A DNA stretch of 64,000 bases, taken from assembly GCF_902167145.1 (NCBI RefSeq), contig NC_050102.1, positions 9,424,850 through 9,488,849 on the forward strand, in the 5' to 3' direction. A program made the translations under genes and the position numbers. Under the pieces are notes generated by a model, which worked only from the letters and a program-made list of their open reading frames with translations, did not search any database and was not told the origin of the DNA. Origin of the DNA: Zea mays (taxonomy: Eukaryota > Streptophyta > Magnoliopsida > Poales > Poaceae). This document shows positions 43,109-52,779 of the stretch, piece by piece (position 1 is the stretch's first letter; each line of letters starts with the position of its first letter).

Positions 43109-45805
43109 TTAGTTCTTGACTTTAGGTACCCAAATGGTTTTGGGTCCTTTGGCATTAGACACAAGAACTTTGGGTACCCAAACACAAGTCTTTGACCCCT
43201 TGTGCTTGCCCCCAACATATTTGGCAACTATTTTGCCGGATTTGTTAGTCAAAACATAAGATGCATCAAAAGTCTTAAATGAGATGTTATGCTCATTTGA
43301 TGCAATAGGAGTTTTCTTAGGCAACTTAGCACGGGTTGGTTGCCTAGAACTAGATGTCTCACCCTTATATATAAAAGCATGATTAGGACCAGAGTGAGAC
43401 TTCCTAGAGTGAATTCTCCTAATTTTGCTCTCGGGATAACCGGCAGGGTACAAAATGTAACCCTCGTTATCCTGAGGTATGGGAGCCTTGCCCTTTACAA
43501 AGTTGGACAATCTTTTAGGAGGGGCACTAATTTTGACATTGTCTCCCCTTTGGAAGCCAATGCCATCCTTAATGCCCGGGCGTCTCCCATTATAAAGCAT
43601 GCTACGAGCAAATTTAAATTTCTCATTTTCTAAGTTGTGCTCGGCAATTTTAGCATCTAGTTTTGCTATATGATCATTTTGTTGTTTAATTAAAGCCATA
43701 TGATCATAAATAGCATTAACATCAACATCTCTACATCTAGTACAAATAGATACATGCTCAACAGTAGATGTAGAGGGTTTGCAAGAATTAAGTTCAACAA
43801 TCTTAGCATGAAGAATATCATTTTTATCTCTAAGATCGGAAATTGTAACTTTGCAAACATCAAAATCTTTAGCCTTAGCAATTAAACTTTCATTTTCTAT
43901 TCTAAGGCTAGCAAGAGAACTGTTTAATTCTTTAATCCTAGCAAGCAAATCATCATTATTATCTCTAGGATTGGGAATTGAAATATTACAAACATGAGAA
44001 TCAACCTTAGCATTTAAACTAGCATTTTCATGTCTAAGGTTGTCAATCATCTCACGGCAAGTGCTTAGCTCACTAGATAATTTGTCACATTTCTCAATTT
44101 CTAGAGCATAAGCCTTTTTAACCTTAACATGTTTCTTGTTTTCTTTAATTAGACAATCCTCTTGAGAATCCAAAAGGTCATCCTTTTCATGAATAGCACT
44201 GACTAATTCATTTAATTTTTCCTTTTGAGCTATGTTAAGGTTGGCAAAAAGGGAACGCAAACTATCCTCCTCATCACTAGCATTATCATCACTAGAAGAT
44301 TCATATTTAGTGGAGGAGTTAGATTTAACCTTTTTCTTTTTGCCGTCCTTTGCCATGAGGCACTTGTGGCCGACGTTGGGGAAGAGAAGTCCCTTGGTGA
44401 CGGCGATATTGGCGGCGTCCTCGTCGTCGGAGGAGTCGCTTAAGCTTTCATCGGAATCCCATTCCCGACAAACATGGGCATCGCCGCCCTTCTTCTTGTA
44501 GTACCTTTTCTTCTCCTTTCTTCTCCCCTTCTTGTCGTCGCCTCGGTCACTGTCACTAGATATGGGACATTTAGCAATAAAATGACCGGGCTTACCACAC
44601 TTGTAGCAAACCTTCTTGGAGCGGGACTTGTAGTCTTTCCCCCTCCTTTGCTTGAGGATTTGGCGGAAGCTCTTGATGACGAGCGCCATTTCCTCATTGT
44701 CGAGCTTGGAGGCGTCGATTGGTTGTCTACTTGGTGTAGCCTCCTCCTTCTTTTCTTCCGTCGCCTTGAATGCGACGGGTTGAGCTTCGGATGTGGTGGG
44801 TTCGTCAAGCTCGTTGATTTTCCTCGAGCCTTCGATCATGCACTCAAAACTTACAAAATGCCCGATTACTTCCTCGGGGGTCATTTTAGTATATCTAGGA
44901 TTACCACGAATTAATTGAACTTGAGTAGGGTTAAGGAAAATAAGTGATCTTAGAATAACCTTAACCACCTCGTGGTCGTCCCACTTTATGCTCCCGAGGT
45001 TGCGCACTTGGTTCACCAGGGTCTTGAGCCGGTTGTACATGTGTTGTGGCTCCTCCCCTTTGCGAAGCCGGAACCGACCGAGCTCCCCCTCGATCGTTTC
45101 CCGCTTGGTGATCTTGGTGAGCTCATCTCCCTCGTGCGCGGTTTTGAGTACATCCCAAACCTTCTTGGTGCTTTTCAACCCTTGCACTTTGTTATACTCC
45201 TCTCTACTTAAAGAGGCGAGGAGTATCGTTGTCGCTTGAGAGTTGAAGTGCTCGATTTGGGCCACCTCATCCTCATCATAGTTCTTATCCCCTACCGATG
45301 GTACCTGTGCACCAAGCTCAACAACATCCCATATACTTTTGTGGAGTGAGGTTAGATGAAATCGCATTAAATCACTCCACCTAGCATAATCTTCACCATC
45401 AAAAGTTGGTGGTTTGCCTAATGGGACGGAAAGTAAAGGTGCATGTTTAGAAATGCGAGGGTAGTGTAGGGGGATCTTACTAAACTTCTTACGCTCTTGG
45501 CGTTTAGAAGTTACGGAGGGCGCGTCGGAGCCGGAGGTTGATGTTGATGAAGTGTCGGTCTCGTAGTAGACCACTTTCCTCATCCTCTTTTGTTTGTCCC
45601 CACTCCGATGCGGCTTGTGGGAAGAAGATTTTTCCTTCTTCTCTTTGTGGTGAGAAGAAGATTTCTTCTCCTTCCCTTTGTTGGAGGAGATCTTCTTCTT
45701 CTCCCTCCTTTTGGTGCGGGACTCTTCCGATGAAGTGCTCCCGTTGCTTGTAGTGGGCTTTTCGCCGGTCTCCATCTCCTTCTTGGCGTGATCTCCCGAC
45801 ATCAC
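43109..45805 (-). CDS. Sirevirus A GAG (898 aa)
   Basis: Intact, with ATG at 45805 (a second Met at 45802). The N-terminus is very Lys/Ser-rich (KKEKSSSHK). The GAG capsid fold follows (GKPPTFDGEDYARWSDLMRF near residue 135). A CCHC knuckle CYKCGKPGHFIAKC lies at about 398-411. The acidic/Lys-rich middle is followed by a coiled-coil-prone region (about 520-720, heptad-like Leu/Ile) and a Sirevirus-specific long C-terminal extension ending in repeated VWVPKV. At about 900 aa it is much longer than ordinary Copia GAG, as expected for Sireviruses. It forms the particle and packages RNA. Confidence 0.94.
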   Translation of the reverse strand: MMSGDHAKKEMETGEKPTTSNGSTSSEESRTKRREKKKISSNKGKEKKSSSHHKEKKEKSSSHKPHRSGDKQKRMRKVVYYETDTSSTSTSGSDAPSVTSKRQERKKFSKIPLHYPRISKHAPLLSVPLGKPPTFDGEDYARWSDLMRFHLTSLHKSIWDVVELGAQVPSVGDKNYDEDEVAQIEHFNSQATTILLASLSREEYNKVQGLKSTKKVWDVLKTAHEGDELTKITKRETIEGELGRFRLRKGEEPQHMYNRLKTLVNQVRNLGSIKWDDHEVVKVILRSLIFLNPTQVQLIRGNPRYTKMTPEEVIGHFVSFECMIEGSRKINELDEPTTSEAQPVAFKATEEKKEEATPSRQPIDASKLDNEEMALVIKSFRQILKQRRGKDYKSRSKKVCYKCGKPGHFIAKCPISSDSDRGDDKKGRRKEKKRYYKKKGGDAHVCREWDSDESLSDSSDDEDAANIAVTKGLLFPNVGHKCLMAKDGKKKKVKSNSSTKYESSSDDNASDEEDSLRSLFANLNIAQKEKLNELVSAIHEKDDLLDSQEDCLIKENKKHVKVKKAYALEIEKCDKLSSELSTCREMIDNLRHENASLNAKVDSHVCNISIPNPRDNNDDLLARIKELNSSLASLRIENESLIAKAKDFDVCKVTISDLRDKNDILHAKIVELNSCKPSTSTVEHVSICTRCRDVDVNAIYDHMALIKQQNDHIAKLDAKIAEHNLENEKFKFARSMLYNGRRPGIKDGIGFQRGDNVKISAPPKRLSNFVKGKAPIPQDNEGYILYPAGYPESKIRRIHSRKSHSGPNHAFIYKGETSSSRQPTRAKLPKKTPIASNEHNISFKTFDASYVLTNKSGKIVAKYVGGKHKGSKTCVWVPKVLVSNAKGPKTIWVPKVKN

Positions 45806-45837
45806 TTCGAGCGGTTAGGCTCTAATGAAGCACCGGG

Positions 45838-45850
45838 CTCTGATACCAAT
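45838..45850 (-). promoter_or_regulatory. Primer-binding site of Sirevirus A (initiator tRNA-Met)
   Basis: On the minus strand TTGGTATCAGAGC follows the 5' LTR immediately, the standard complement of the plant initiator tRNA-Met 3' end. Confidence 0.9.
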
Positions 45851-47161
45851 TGATAGTCGCCTAGAGGGGGGGGGTGAATAGGGCGAAACTGAAATTTACA
45901 AATATAAACACAACTACAAGCCGGGTTAGCGTTAGTAATAAAGAAACGAGTCCGCGAGAGAGGTGCAAAACAAATCCCAAGCGAATAAGCAAGTGAGACA
46001 CGGAGATTTGTTTTACCGAGGTTCGGTTCTTGCAAACCTACTCCCCGTTGAGGAGGCCACAAAGGCCGGGTCTCTTTCAACCCTCCCCTCTCTCAAACGA
46101 TCCACGGATCGAGTGAGCTTTCTCTTTTCAATCACTTGGAACACAAAGTTCCAACAAGGACCACCACAAGATTGGTGTCTCTTGCCTCAATTACAAGTGA
46201 GTTATGATCTCAAGAACAAGCGAGAAAGAAAAGAAGCAATCCAAGCGCAAGAGCTCGAAAGAACACAAGCAAATCACTCTCTCTAGTCACTATGGCGTTG
46301 GGTGGAATTTGGAGAGGATTCAATCTCTTTGGTGTGTCTAGAATTGAATGCTAGAGCTCTTGTAGTAGTTGGGAAGTGGAAAACTTGGATGCAATGAATG
46401 GTGGGGTGGTTGGGGTATTTATAGCCCCAACCACCAAAAGTGGCCGTTGGGAGGCTGTCTGTTCGATGGCGCACCGGACAGTCCGGTGCACACCGGACAG
46501 TCCGGTGCCCCCTGCCACGTCATCACTGCCGTTGGATTCTAGCCGTTGGAGCTTCTGTCTTGTGGGCCCGCCTGAGTGTCCGGTGCACACCGGACATGCA
46601 CTGTTCCTTATCCGGTGTGCCGGAGTGGGCGCGCCTGACATCTGCGCGCGCAGAGCGCGCATTAAATGCGCGACAGAGAGCCGTTGGCGCGGAGATAGTC
46701 GTTGCTCCGGAGTCGCACCGGACAGTCCGGTGCACACCGGACAGTCCGGTGAATTATAGCGGACTAGCCGTTGGAGTTTCCCGAAGCTGGCGAGTTCCTG
46801 AGGCCGACCTCCCTTGGCGCACCGGACACTGTCCGGTGTACACCGGACAGTCCGGTGAATTATAGCGGAGTCCCCTCTGGAAATTCCCGAAGGTGGCGAG
46901 TTTGGAGCTGGAGTCCTCTGGTGCACCGGACACTGTCCGGTGTACACCGGACAGTCCGGTGCTCTCAGACCAGAGGGCCTTCGGTTCCCACTATGCTCCT
47001 TTGTTGAATCCAAAACTTGGTCTTTTTATTGGCTGAGTGTGAACCTTTTACACCTGTGTAATCTATAAGCTTGGGCAAACTTAGTTAGTCCAATTGTTTG
47101 TGTTGGGCAATTCAACCACCAAAATTAATTAGGGACTAGGTGTAAGCCTAATTCCCTTTCA
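45851..47161 (-). repeat. 5' LTR of Sirevirus A (1311 bp)
   Basis: Matches the 3' LTR with six transitions and two indels (a G-run and an extra A). Followed on the plus strand by the AGGTA duplication 47162-47166. Confidence 0.94.
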
Positions 47162-48624
47162 AGGTACATGGAAGCAGTTCCATCGACGCACACTACACAA
47201 CCATTCTTTCCTTTAGTCTTTTGCCCTGATAGTGTGGCGCCACCGGGAGAATCATGGATGGTAACAAATATAATTGCTCTTAAGTTGAAATACTCACGGC
47301 AATACTCATCCCATATTCTAACTCCTTCATTCCAGAGCTTTGTCATATCTTCCATAAGAGGTTCTAGGAACACATCAATATCAACACCAGCTGATTTCGG
47401 ACCTTGAATAAGAATAGTCAACATAATATACTTTCTTTTGTGACACAGCCATGATGGAAGGTTGTACATCGTTAAAGTCACGGGCCAGGTGCTATGTACA
47501 CTTCTTTTTTCACCAAATGGATTCATTCCGTCTGTACCCAAAGCAAATCTTACATTTCTGGTTTCTTTGGCAAACTCAGGATACATAAGATCGAAATTTT
47601 TCCATTGTGATGCATCAGCAGGGTGTCGAATCTGTTTGTTATTCTGCTTGCGATTTTCAGCATGCCAACGCATAAGCTCAGCCTCCCTAGGATTTGAGAA
47701 CAAACGTTTTAAGCGATCAATTACTGGAAGATACCACATCACCAAAGCTGGGTTCTTTGACTTCTTTTTCCCATCCATGTCATCAAAAGTGTCATCGTCA
47801 CTTTCAGGTCCAATAGTGGATTTCTTGTTTTTATTTTTCTTCGGGAATTTTTTTGCACAGTCTTGATTGTAGCTCTTCTTGTATCGACTGACATTGCAAA
47901 CTGGGCATCTTGATGCGTTCTCAAAATCGCCACGATACAGAATACAATGGTTCGGACATGCATGAATTTTTTGCACACCCAGAGCTATGGGAGATATAAG
48001 CTTCTTCGCTTTATAAGTGCTTGTTGGTAGTTTGTTGGGTTTTGGTAGTAATTGAGACAGAAAATTCAAAAGATCTGTGAAGCTAGTATCAGATCATCCG
48101 GCGCTAGCCTTCAACTTCAGAAGTTCTAGAACTGTACGCAGTGTAGTAAACTCTTTGTCACAACCCTTTGATTCATCATATAAAGGTTCTTTTGAGGCAC
48201 TTTCCAGTCCCTCCATTTTAGATAGCCCTTTCTGCGATCCCACAGAACTTAACATTTCTGGTTCCATATGGCACAACATCTCTTCACAATCAAATTCTTC
48301 AAAATCTTGATTAGCATCCACATTATCCACTTTACCATCAACTTTAAGATCTAAAATTCCGACAACTCTCTCGTCATTACCAGGCACTTCACACGGATCC
48401 AACTCACCATGTTCTGACCATATCGTGTAATTGTTTTTAAACCCTCTTTTTAGCAGATGTGATTGGATTACTCCTATATCTCTCCAAGCTATCTTATTAT
48501 CACAATCGATGCACGGACATAATATCTCCTTGCTCTTTCGCAAATTCGCGTGCTTGTTGGCCGCTTCAATAAAGCTTCTCAAATTTCGAATGTACGACGG
48601 ATGTGGTCTTGGCACATTGTACAT
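47162..48624 (-). pseudogene. TNP2-type CACTA transposase, N-terminal part
   Basis: Starts ATG 48624 (MYNVPRPHPSY) with a Transpos_assoc-type zinc domain (CPCIDCDNK; RGFKNNYTIWSEHGE). It continues to KKIHACPNHCILYRGD, CPVCNVSRYK, WHAENRK, DGMNPFGEKRSVHSTWPV and TLSGQKTKGKNGCVVC, the Transposase_21 core. A TGA at 48094-48096 interrupts the frame where Trp is expected (SAG-stop-SDTSF). The Sirevirus then interrupts it after 47162. Upstream of the ATG, on the plus-strand side, is the shared divergent promoter region. Together with 31726-33610 this is one gene. Confidence 0.92.
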
Positions 48625-49166
48625 CCAACCTCGGTCCTTTACCTATCCCTATATTGATTAACGTCAATATCGAGATGTAACATGAAAAAATAAATGTTCA
48701 TGAAAGTGAAACAAGATCATATCGAGATGTACCTAGCACATGAGACAAAAAAATTTTAAAATATCCCTAATTAATTGAATTTAATCCCTAAATCATGAAC
48801 GAATTAATGTGCATGAAAATGAAACAAGATTGCAGCAATATAGGTACCTTGAGGTGAGACAACTCTTCATAAAAAATCTTTAAATTAGATCAACTACAAG
48901 TCCAAATCTTGGAATTCCTGAGTTTTTCTTCAATTCCGGTCTATATTACAAAATTGAGGCAAAAAATCGTATCAAAATGAGAAAGAAAACAAACGGAGAT
49001 CATATATATGCATAAACTCTTGAAATCAAGCCCAAAAATCAAAAACAAAACCTTCTCCCCGTAGATCAAAAAAATCCGCCGCCGCTACAGTGCGCAGCCT
49101 AGCGGCGTGTCGGGCTCCGGAAGTTAGGGTTCCTGCGCTGGAACCACCGATTCTTTTATACTACAT
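48625..49166 (-). promoter_or_regulatory. Upstream region of TNP2
   Basis: Non-coding AT-rich sequence ending in a GC-rich patch (49078-49142). It lies between the TNP2 start and the large palindrome and probably contains the TNP2 leader. No definite TATA box was assigned. Confidence 0.5.
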
Positions 49167-49336
49167 ACACATCACAGGCGGATTTTTAGAAAAACCGCTT
49201 GTGATGTTTAACATCACAAGCGCTTTTCTATTTCGACCGCCTGTGAAGTTTACATATCACAGGCGGTCGAAATAGAAAAGCGCTTGTGATGTTATACATC
49301 ACAAGCGGTTTTTCTTAAAATCCGCCTGTGATGTGT
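49167..49336. repeat. Large palindrome between the divergent CACTA genes
   Basis: 80-bp arms (49167-49246 and 49257-49336) matching at 78 of 80 positions, with a 10-bp spacer AGTTTACATA. Each arm carries ATCACAGGCGG, ACCGCTTGTGATGT and ACATCACAAGCGC units, the same motifs found at both CACTA ends. Confidence 0.92.
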
Positions 49337-50539
49337 TTACAATATAAAAGCCTCGGTACGGTGGTTTAGGGTTTAGGTTTCGCCCGGAGCTGATACTACG
49401 CCGCCAGGCTGATACTGCACCGTCGTTCTCGTCCCCGTCTCCGAGCCGTGAGCGCCCGCCACGCCGTCGCCGAGCCCGAGCCCAAGCGCCACCGTCTCCG
49501 AGCTGGGCGCCCGCCACGCCGCGCCGTCCCCGAGCCCAACTCCGCCGTCCCCGTCCCCATCTCCGAGCCTGAGCATCGCCGTCTCCATCTCCGAGCCCGA
49601 GCGTCGCCGTCTCCATCTCCGAGCCCGAGCACCTCTGTCCCTGTCCCCGAGGCCAAGCGCCGCCGTCCCCGTCCCCGAGCCCGAGCGCCGCCGAGTGCGC
49701 CGCCGTGCCCATCTCCGAGCCCTCGATGCACTCCTTGTTCATGCCTTAATTACTTGTTACAAATTTATGCCTTGATTACTTGTTTTTGCTAGTCATGCCT
49801 TGATTCCTCGGTGCACTCCTTGATCATGCCTTGATTACTTGTTACAAATTCATGCCTTGATTACTTGTTTCTGCTAGTCATGCCTTGATTCCTCAGTGCA
49901 CTCCTTGATCATGGTGCACTACATTGCAGATAGTGTACATTAGATTAATTATCAGTGCTTAGATTAATTATTGTTAATCTTATATTATTAATGTTGGTCA
50001 TTATGCTTATATTTTTGGTGTTTTCACTTACATATTTTGTTAAGGTCACCATTTTTGCTTTAGTAGCTTGTATCCCTTGTGATTAAATGTTTGTATACCA
50101 TTAAGGTGTTAGTATCCTTCGAATGAAGAATTTTGTGTCCCTCCATCGATGTCAGTTGTTTGATCTTGTCATGGATAGTTGATGCAACTATTTTTAGTGT
50201 TTTTTGACTACCTATCTTTGTTTGATAATCATTAGGGCAAATGTGCTTATGGCCACATACATCATGGAAGTACATAGCCATGACAATGTTATTATCTCCC
50301 TATGTTATAAGACTTGTTCTTATCTCCCTTCTTAGTTTTTTGACTACCTATCTTTGCTTCCCAACCCTATGTTATAAGACTTGTTCTTATCTCCCATCTT
50401 TGACTTGTTCATAGCCATGACAATGTTATTTGGACCCCTCTTTTTGCCCTATAAGCCACATCCTTGTTTTCCCTCTGATCCCTGCCTTTGTTGCGATCTC
50501 AATTTTGATTGTGAGACTTGGCCATTTTCAGTTTTAGAG
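49337..50539 (+). other. Leader region of the CACTA plus-strand gene, with tandem repeats
   Basis: 49420-49735 is low-complexity, built of CCGTCCCCGAGCCCGAGCGCCG-like units; open frames there reflect composition. An 85-bp unit is repeated from 49740 and 49825 (CATGCCTTGATTACTTG...). Short duplications occur near 50298-50400 (GTTATAAGACTTGTTCTTAT). Probably leader/intron sequence. Confidence 0.5.
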
Positions 50540-50914
50540 ATGGAAAAAGAGCCACTTGACATGGTTGAGAGCTCAGTTCGAGTCATCGAGACACATGTTG
50601 ACATCATTCGCAGTCTAGTGACTGATGGGGTTGTGGATGCTAGTGAACTGGAATCAGTGTACACACTTAAGACCACTTTGTTTCAAATTGGAGATGTACG
50701 CGACATGCTTGAGAAGTGTGCTCTGTCCATCAAAAAGTATGCTGACTCCAAGAGGGATAAAATTATTCAAGATGAAGCCCTGCAATATGCTGAAGATGAT
50801 GAAGCTGCAGATGATTTGGAGGAACTCCCAAGCCCAGATCTCCTTACTCAAGCCGACATATTGGAAAAATATTTTGGAATTGAGTATGATAGCGACCAGT
50901 CAAGGGGTTGTTGA
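50540..50914 (+). CDS. Small acidic, helical ORF in the CACTA element
   Basis: 124 residues from ATG 50540. It has a helical, coiled-coil-prone segment (ESSVRVIETHVDIIRS to CALSIKKYADSKRD) and an acidic C-terminus (DDEAADDLEELPSPD). No domain is recognised. It lies on the strand of, and upstream of, the Transposase_24/Ulp1-like gene and could be its first coding exon or a separate small gene; splice evidence is lacking. Confidence 0.45.
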   Translation: MEKEPLDMVESSVRVIETHVDIIRSLVTDGVVDASELESVYTLKTTLFQIGDVRDMLEKCALSIKKYADSKRDKIIQDEALQYAEDDEAADDLEELPSPDLLTQADILEKYFGIEYDSDQSRGC

Positions 50915-51140
50915 TGTTTAGTCCTAAACAACACGATATGAGTATCGTAGGTTTCACTCTTAGAGATAATGTATTTTGTATGAACCTCTTAGAGAGTGTC
51001 AAGTCAATGAACTATCTTCGAGTACTATTGGGAAGTGGATCTCTTTGATGTATTTTTTTCTAGTGATATCGATGGTGCCGAGTAGCACCAAATTTGGACT
51101 TGTGTCCATATCTATAGATGCTAGTAGTTGAGCACTAGCG

Positions 51141-51855
51141 CCTACAATCTTGACTACCTCATCCCTATTATCTGTTTGGGACTTATATGGAGAATGCCTG
51201 AATCGGGTCGGGAAGCAAGCTCGCAGATATATTGTGCACTTTCCAATACAGTTAGACAGAGAAGGCATGGCTATGATGTTATAATGCTGAAGGACCCCAA
51301 GAAGAGATTAAGTCCTGTAGTCTACCACCTCCCGTTATTTGTGGGCTTCACCGATGGCTGGAAACATTTGGTGATAGCAAACGACCTTCGGGCTGAAGAC
51401 GTCTGCGAGCTTGTTAAGGGGCCAGATGATGTTGAGCCGGTGTACTATGTCCGGATGTGTGGTCACAAAATTAAAAGCCGCCCCGGCTGCATGTGTGTGC
51501 TTCTCTTCTCTTAGGTGGGGTGCTAAGTGATCTTAGTAGCCGACATAAGAGAAGTGAAGCGCACAGATGAAGCCGGGGCGGCTTTAAATTTTGTGACCAC
51601 ACATCCGGACAGAGTACACCGGGTCACCATCGTCTGGCCCCTTAACAAGCTCGCAGACGTCCCCAGCCCGAAGGTCGTTTGATGTCACCAAATGTTTCCC
51701 GCCCTCGGTGAAGCCCACAAATAACGGGAGGTGGTAGACTACAGGGCTTAATCTCTTCTTGGGGTCCTTCAGCATTATAACATCACAACCATGCCTTCTC
51801 TGTCTAACTGCATTGGAAAGTGCCCTTCTATCTGCGAGCTTGCTTCCCGACCCGA
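51141..51855. repeat. Inverted repeat of a B3-domain-like fragment, unit 1
   Basis: Forward arm about 51204-51510 and reverse arm about 51545-51855, with a spacer of roughly 30 bp. The forward arm encodes DPKKRLSPVVYHLPLFVGFT and GWKHLVIANDLRAEDVCEL; the reverse arm encodes the same with NDLRAGDVCELVKGPDDG. The order (strand block, FT-GWK, NDL-GDVCEL) resembles the C-terminal half of a plant B3 DNA-binding domain (REM type). No complete B3 gene is present. Domain identity is inference. Confidence 0.75.
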
Positions 51856-51925
51856 TCCTGCCCCGTAGGGGGGTTTGGGCTCGATTTCTTTTGAATCACC
51901 TTTTCTCCAAGTTCCCTTATTGATG

Positions 51926-52655
51926 GAACCTACAATCTTGACTACCTCATCCCTATTCTCTGTTTGGGACTTATATGGAGAATGGCATCGGCGGAATGCC
52001 TGAATCGGGTCGAGAAGCAAGCTCGCAGATAGAAGTGCACTTTCCAATGCAGTTAGACAGAGAAGGCATGGTTGTAATGTTATAATGCTGAAGGACCCCA
52101 AGAAGAGATTAAGCCCTGTAGTCTACCACCTCCCGTTATTTGTGGGCTTCACCGATGGCTGGAAACATTTGGTGATAGCAAACGACCTTCGGGCTGAAGA
52201 CGTCTGCGAGCTTGTTAAGGGGCCAGACGATGTTGAGCCGGTGTACTATGTCCGGATGTGTGGTCACAAAATTAAAAGCCGCCCCGGCTGCATGTGTGTG
52301 CTTCTCTTCTCTTAGGTGGGGTGCTAAGTGATCTTAGTAGCCGACATAAGAGAAGAGAAGCGCACAGATGAAGCCGAGGCGGCTTTAAATTTTGTGACCA
52401 CACATCCGGACAGAGTACACCGGCTCACCATCGTCTGGCCCCTTAATAAGCTCGCAGACGTCCCCAGCCCGAAGGTCGTTTGATGTCACCAAATGTTTCC
52501 CGCCCTCAGTGAAGCCCACAAATAACGAGAGGTGGTAGACTATAGGGCATAATCTCTTCTTGGGGTCCTTCAGCATTATAACATCACAGCCATGCCTTCT
52601 CTGTCTAACTGCATTGGAAAGTGCCCTTCTATCTGCGAGCTTGCTTCCCGACCCG
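51926..52655. repeat. Inverted repeat of a B3-domain-like fragment, unit 2
   Basis: Tandem copy of unit 1 with a period of about 801 bp (GCCCCGTAGG at 51860 and 52661). Forward arm about 52004-52310, reverse arm 52345-52655. The two forward arms resemble each other, as do the two reverse arms, more than forward resembles reverse. The inverted repeat therefore formed first and was then duplicated. Confidence 0.75.
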
Positions 52656-52779
52656 ATCCTGCCCCGTAGGGGGGTTTGGGCTCGATTTCTTTTGAATCAC
52701 CTTTTCTCCAAGTTCCCTTATTGATGGAACCAGTATATCAGACTAACAGTATATCCTTTTATTGATGGAACCAGCTTGA

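Larger units (their letters stand above)
33616..47161 (-). mobile_element. Sirevirus (Opie/Ji-like Copia) A, minus strand
   Basis: LTRs 33616-34923 (3') and 45851-47161 (5'). The ends on the minus strand are TGAAAGGG...CTATCA, with a perfect 5-bp target duplication. The primer-binding site matches initiator tRNA-Met (TTGGTATCAGAGC). gag is at 43109-45805 and pol at 43095-40235 plus 36190-35804. Multiple purine tracts precede the 3' LTR. The two LTRs differ by six transitions and two small indels as I count them. It is inserted in the TNP2 gene of the CACTA, and a solo LTR was later inserted in its pol. Family level (Opie versus Ji) not resolved. Confidence 0.94.

Noticed and set aside
49299..49792. 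Gly/Asp-rich and Pro/Arg-rich ORFs on both strands
   Set aside because: Low-complexity CCGTCCCCGAGCCCGAGC repeats read in different frames; no support for coding.
51300..52576. Four small B3-like ORFs as functional genes
   Set aside because: Each lacks the N-terminal half of the domain and is part of an inverted-repeat relic; described as repeats instead.
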